This document shows, in pieces, positions 12,129-15,549 of a stretch of DNA of 15,549 nt. How positions within the stretch are numbered: position 1 is the first letter of the stretch; every line of letters starts with the position of its first letter. A model generated the notes under the pieces. The model was not told the DNA's origin. It saw only the letters and a list, made by a program, of their open reading frames with translations, and searched no databases. Position numbers and translations under genes: made by a program. This stretch comes from an uncultured bacterium (lineage in GTDB: Bacteria > Bacillota > Clostridia > Oscillospirales > Acutalibacteraceae): NCBI GenBank assembly GCA_934875675.1, contig CAKXIK010000029.1, forward strand, positions 17,621 to 33,169, in the 5' to 3' direction.

Positions 12129-14582
12129 ATGAAATTGATTCGAAAAAAAGAAGCGGAACAACCCAAAAAGCAGCCGGTAGAGCGATTTTCACCGGATCCG
12201 CAGCAAGGGCTTTCCCAAGACCAGGTAGCACTGCGAATTGGCCAGGGATGCAAAAATACACCGGTTGAGTCGCCATCACGCACCATTGGCCAAATTGTGA
12301 CAGGAAATTTGTTTACCTACTTTAATCTGATTTTTTTTATCATAGCGCTGGCGCTGGCATTCGTTGGTGCATGGGTGCATATGACGTTTTTGGTTGTGAT
12401 TATTGCAAACACTGCTATCGGTGTGATTCAGGAGATCCGCTCAAAACAGGTGCTCGACCAACTAAGTCTGCTCAATGCACCGCAGGCAATCGTTGTGCGT
12501 AATAGTCAACGTTCCTCACTTCCGACCGAGGAGCTGGTGCTGGATGATATCGTTCTTTTTTCATCCGGAAATCAGATTTGTGCGGACGGAATTGTGCGCA
12601 GCGGGGAGGTGCAGGTTAACGAGGCACTGATTACAGGTGAGTCGGTTGAGATTACAAAGCGTATCGGCGATGAGCTGCTTTCCGGAAGCTTTGTGGTTGC
12701 GGGAGAGTGTCTCGCGCAGCTGGAGCATGTTGGTGCCGATTCGTTCGTGTCGCGCCTGACATTGGAATCAAAAAAGACGCGTAAACGTGTGCAGGGTGCT
12801 ATGATGAAGTCCCTGACCCGTCTGGTACAGATTATTGGCATTTTGATTTTGCCGATTGGCTTTTTCATGATTAACAATGAACACTATGTATTGCAGCATT
12901 CCTGGAAGGATGCCATCGTCAGTACATCGGCCGCGTTGATCGGTATGATTCCGGAAGGACTCTACCTGCTGACCAGTGTAGCATTGGCGGTCAGCGTGAT
13001 GCGTTTGGCAAAAAAACGGACGTTGGTACACGAACTTAACTGCATTGAAACCCTGGCGCGTGTGGATGTGCTTTGTGTGGATAAAACCGGAACCATTACC
13101 GAGAACAAAATGGAGGTTACCGACGCAGTTGGCTTGCAGGAGGATTGGGATGAGCAGCGGCTTTCTGCAGTGCTTTCTGATTTTACGGCAGCAATGTCGG
13201 GCGATAACCATACGATGGAGGCGGTTCGCGCACGGTTTTCTACGGAGCAGGCACGAGCCGCAGAAAAAATATTGCCGTTTTCTTCTTCTATCAAATACAG
13301 TGCTGCGTCGTTTTCAGCGCAGGAATGTTACGTTTTGGGTGCGCCGGAGTTTATTTTGAAAGAACATTTTGCCGAGATTGAACCGCGGGTGCGCCAATTT
13401 TCAGAAAAAGGGTGTCGTGTGCTTCTCCTTGCACTTTGCGGGGATTTTGCCGAGAATGGTGCGCTTACCGGAGCCATTACGCCGGTTGGCTTAGTTGCGC
13501 TGTCGAACAAAGTGCGTCCACAGGCCAAAGAAACCTTTGCGTATTTTTCGGAGCAGAATGTGGCGATTAAGGTAATATCGGGAGACAATCCTCTCACCGC
13601 GGCGCAGGCAGCTCAGGAAGCGGGAATCCCGGGTGCACAGAATTATGTGGATGCATCCACATTGGATACACCCGAAAAGCTGAACGCAGGGGTGCAGAAT
13701 TATACGGTTTTCGGTCGTGTAACACCCGACCAAAAGCGTAAGCTGGTTCATGCACTTAAGGCTGCGGGCAAGACGGTTGCCATGACAGGCGACGGTGTCA
13801 ATGACGTACTTGCGCTGAAAGCGGCGGATTGTAGTGTTGCCATGGCATCTGGCAGCGAAGTGGCTTGTCAGGTTTCGCAGATTGTGCTGCTGGATTCCGA
13901 TTTTTCCGCGATGCCATCCGTTGTGGCGGAGGGACGCAGGGTAATCAATAATATTGAACGCAGCGCATCGCTTTTTTTAGTCAAGAATATCTTCTCATTC
14001 ATCCTCGCGCTTGTGTCCATCTTTGTTGCGTTCCGTTACCCGATTCAACCGGTGCAAATGTCACTCATCAGTGCGCTCACAATCGGAGTGCCATCGTTTT
14101 TCCTTGCCCTGGAACCAAACAAAAGTCTGGTGCGTGGCAAATTCCTTCGTAATGTGCTGTATCGTGCCGTTCCCGCAGGATTGACCAATGTGTTTTTGAT
14201 GCTGGGGTTGGAGGCGTTCGCTTACGCATTTCAAATCCCGATGAATGAAATTTCCACGATTTCGATGTATTTGATGGCGATCGTCGGATTTTTAATGTTG
14301 TTCCGCGTTTCCCGTCCGTTTAATCTTTGGCGGGGGCTGCTGTATGGCGGACTGATTGGTGCGTTTGTGCTGTCTGTTGTGTTAATCGGAAATTTCCTTC
14401 AGCTGGCAAGGCTTTCCTTGGGCAGCTGGCTGATCTTCGGTGTTTTTGCGTTGCTTGCAATTCCGGTGATCGGATATTTCACAAAGGCACTGGATTGGCT
14501 TGCGTCGCAATATCGCCGAGGCAGAGGATGGGCGCAGAAAAAACTTCACGACCTTCTGCCCCAAAAGCAAACAAAAATATAG
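12129..14582 (+). CDS. P-type cation-transporting ATPase (CtpE-like)
   Basis: 817 residues. Features in order: N-terminal cytoplasmic segment; first helix pair at about 61-101; actuator domain with TGES (169-172); IGMIPEGLYLLTSVALAV (271-288), the ion-site helix; the phosphorylation motif DKTGTITENK (318-327) with D318; a small nucleotide-binding domain with KYSAASF and GAPEFIL; SGDNPLTA (484-491); the hinge TGDGVNDVLALK (553-564); then a C-terminal block of membrane helices. The PEGL motif and overall order match the CtpE group, whose mycobacterial member moves calcium. The ion here is not proven. I chose ATG 12129, with TGAGGAA (12116-12122) 6 bases upstream; a GTG at 12087 would add 14 residues. 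It follows the small membrane protein. No terminator is seen after it. Confidence 0.9.
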   Translation: MKLIRKKEAEQPKKQPVERFSPDPQQGLSQDQVALRIGQGCKNTPVESPSRTIGQIVTGNLFTYFNLIFFIIALALAFVGAWVHMTFLVVIIANTAIGVIQEIRSKQVLDQLSLLNAPQAIVVRNSQRSSLPTEELVLDDIVLFSSGNQICADGIVRSGEVQVNEALITGESVEITKRIGDELLSGSFVVAGECLAQLEHVGADSFVSRLTLESKKTRKRVQGAMMKSLTRLVQIIGILILPIGFFMINNEHYVLQHSWKDAIVSTSAALIGMIPEGLYLLTSVALAVSVMRLAKKRTLVHELNCIETLARVDVLCVDKTGTITENKMEVTDAVGLQEDWDEQRLSAVLSDFTAAMSGDNHTMEAVRARFSTEQARAAEKILPFSSSIKYSAASFSAQECYVLGAPEFILKEHFAEIEPRVRQFSEKGCRVLLLALCGDFAENGALTGAITPVGLVALSNKVRPQAKETFAYFSEQNVAIKVISGDNPLTAAQAAQEAGIPGAQNYVDASTLDTPEKLNAGVQNYTVFGRVTPDQKRKLVHALKAAGKTVAMTGDGVNDVLALKAADCSVAMASGSEVACQVSQIVLLDSDFSAMPSVVAEGRRVINNIERSASLFLVKNIFSFILALVSIFVAFRYPIQPVQMSLISALTIGVPSFFLALEPNKSLVRGKFLRNVLYRAVPAGLTNVFLMLGLEAFAYAFQIPMNEISTISMYLMAIVGFLMLFRVSRPFNLWRGLLYGGLIGAFVLSVVLIGNFLQLARLSLGSWLIFGVFALLAIPVIGYFTKALDWLASQYRRGRGWAQKKLHDLLPQKQTKI

Positions 14583-14611
14583 AGAAATCAAGAAAACGCC
14601 GAAAAATCGGG

Positions 14612-14640
14612 TTGCAACTTATGCTATAATATGTTAAAAT
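14612..14640 (+). promoter_or_regulatory. overlapping promoters of yebC
   Basis: Two readings share these bases. TGCTATAAT at 14622-14630 is a perfect extended -10 without a clear -35 box. TTGCAA (14612-14617), 17 bases, TAAAAT (14635-14640) is a standard sigma-A promoter. The starts would differ by about 10 bases. The short leader has a 6-bp hairpin CTGGAG/CTCCAG (14658-14663 with 14675-14680). Confidence 0.6.
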
Positions 14641-14706
14641 AATCTGTAATTGATTTTCTGGAGCGGAAACAGACCTCCAGCCAAGACGAAAGGAATGGTC
14701 ATCACC

Positions 14707-15453
14707 ATGTCGGGACATTCGAAGTGGAACAATATTAAGAGAAAAAAGGAAAAAACCGACGCGCAAAGAGCTAAGATTTTTACCAAAATCGGCCGTGAAC
14801 TCGCAGTTGCCGTCCGCGAAGGCGGCAGTGCAGATCCAAACGCAAACTCCAAGCTGAAGGATTGCATTGCGAAGGCAAAAGCGAACAATGTGCCCAACGA
14901 TAATATTGAGCGCATTATCAAGCGCGCAGCAGGCGACGGAAATGCCGACCGCTACGAATCCATTACGTATGAAGGCTATGGACCCAACGGCATTGCGGTG
15001 ATTGTGGAAACCCTGACCGATAACCGCAATCGTACTGCAGGAGATATTCGTCACTACTTTGATAAATACGGCGGGAATTTGGGCATGAACGGCTGCGTTT
15101 CGTTTATGTTTGAAAAGAAAGGCCTCATCGTTGTTGAAAAAGAGGGCGTTGATGAGGACAAGCTGATGGAAGCCGCGTTGGAGGCGGGAGCTTCTGATTT
15201 CAATGCGGATGAAGACGTGTTTGAAATCACTACGGAGCCGGACGATCTGGGGGCTGTCCGCGATGACTTGGCGGAAAAGGGCTACAGCTTTGTTTCTGCC
15301 GATGTTACAGAAGAACCGAGTACCTATGTTACGCTGACGGATGAGGAATCGATTGATAAGATGAACCGCCTGTTAGAGATGCTTGAAGATAACGATGATG
15401 TTCAGGAAGTCTTCCATAATTGGGATATGCCCGAGGAAGAGGACGAGGACTGA
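14707..15453 (+). CDS. yebC: YebC/PmpR-family protein (TACO1-like)
   Basis: 248 residues, typical family length. It starts with the hallmark MSGHSKWNNIKRKKEKTDAQ, then AKIFTKIGRELAVAVREGG, NNVPNDNIERIIKRA and YEGYGPNGIAV. The conserved middle DNRNRTAGDIRHYFDKYGG is followed by a very acidic C-terminal domain ending in a Glu/Asp run. The family was long annotated as transcription regulators; more recent work on YebC and mitochondrial TACO1 supports a role in translation, helping ribosomes through difficult sequences such as proline runs. In-frame ATGs at 14650 (a non-ATG codon by context) and 14695 lie upstream. ATG 14707 fits the family, with AAAGGAA (14689-14695) upstream. It has its own promoter. 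Confidence 0.95.
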   Translation: MSGHSKWNNIKRKKEKTDAQRAKIFTKIGRELAVAVREGGSADPNANSKLKDCIAKAKANNVPNDNIERIIKRAAGDGNADRYESITYEGYGPNGIAVIVETLTDNRNRTAGDIRHYFDKYGGNLGMNGCVSFMFEKKGLIVVEKEGVDEDKLMEAALEAGASDFNADEDVFEITTEPDDLGAVRDDLAEKGYSFVSADVTEEPSTYVTLTDEESIDKMNRLLEMLEDNDDVQEVFHNWDMPEEEDED

Positions 15454-15465
15454 TTGGTTTGTACT

Positions 15466-15500
15466 GCCCGATCTGCAGAATTTCTGCAGATCGGGCTGTT
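15466..15500 (+). terminator. likely intrinsic terminator after yebC
   Basis: GCCCGATCTGCAGAA (15466-15480) and its exact complement (15482-15496) make a nearly perfect 31-base palindrome; the innermost pairs must open to form a loop. It is followed by the modest T-rich TGTTTGGCGTTT. It starts 12 bases after the yebC stop, so termination is likely although the T-run is weak. Nothing else is seen to 15549. Confidence 0.75.
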
Positions 15501-15549
15501 TGGCGTTTGAAATGATTCTTTTTCGTTCATACTTGATACGGATTATTCA

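Overview
The window looks like a chromosomal segment of a spore-forming, low-to-mid GC Gram-positive anaerobe of the Clostridia, plausibly the Oscillospiraceae/Ruminococcaceae side. The reasons are the block rqcP-yabP-yabQ-divIC-yabR (a Bacillota signature; YabP and YabQ are sporulation proteins), a perfect CIRCE operator before groES-groEL, a two-subunit-type class I fumarate hydratase, strong AGGAGG-type ribosome binding sites and frequent TTG/GTG starts. I cannot name a genus. I see no insertion sequence, phage gene, CRISPR array, tRNA or rRNA.

Layout. 1-181: gene-free upstream region. 182-2130 (+): rqcP, yabP, yabQ, divIC, yabR, joining ribosome quality control, spore coat/cortex assembly, cell division and an S1-domain RNA-binding protein. 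2350-5366 (+): fumarate hydratase alpha subunit, a THUMP-type 23S rRNA methyltransferase and a diacylglycerol/lipid kinase. 5410-7610 (+): sigma-A promoter, CIRCE, groES, groEL and a strong terminator. 7684-9480 (+): extended -10 promoter, a leader of about 200 nt, a secreted GH25 lysozyme and a terminator that can work in both directions. 9569-11308 (-): a half-size ABC exporter, the only minus-strand gene, with its own promoter and leader. 11502-14582 (+): a divergent promoter, a small two-helix membrane protein and a CtpE-like P-type cation ATPase. 14612-15500 (+): promoter(s), yebC and a terminator-like hairpin.

Most genes are conserved housekeeping genes and I found no clear new multi-gene system. 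The best regulatory signal is in the rqcP-yabP gap. A sigma-E-like promoter lies inside a long hairpin whose 3' arm is the G6 ribosome binding site of yabP. A read-through mRNA from rqcP would hide that site, while a transcript from the sigma-E-like promoter would start inside the loop and leave it free. Other points worth checking are a fumarate hydratase alpha subunit with no beta partner in the window, a divIC promoter whose -10 box contains the yabQ stop codon, a small membrane protein next to the cation ATPase, and a GroEL without the usual Gly-Gly-Met tail.
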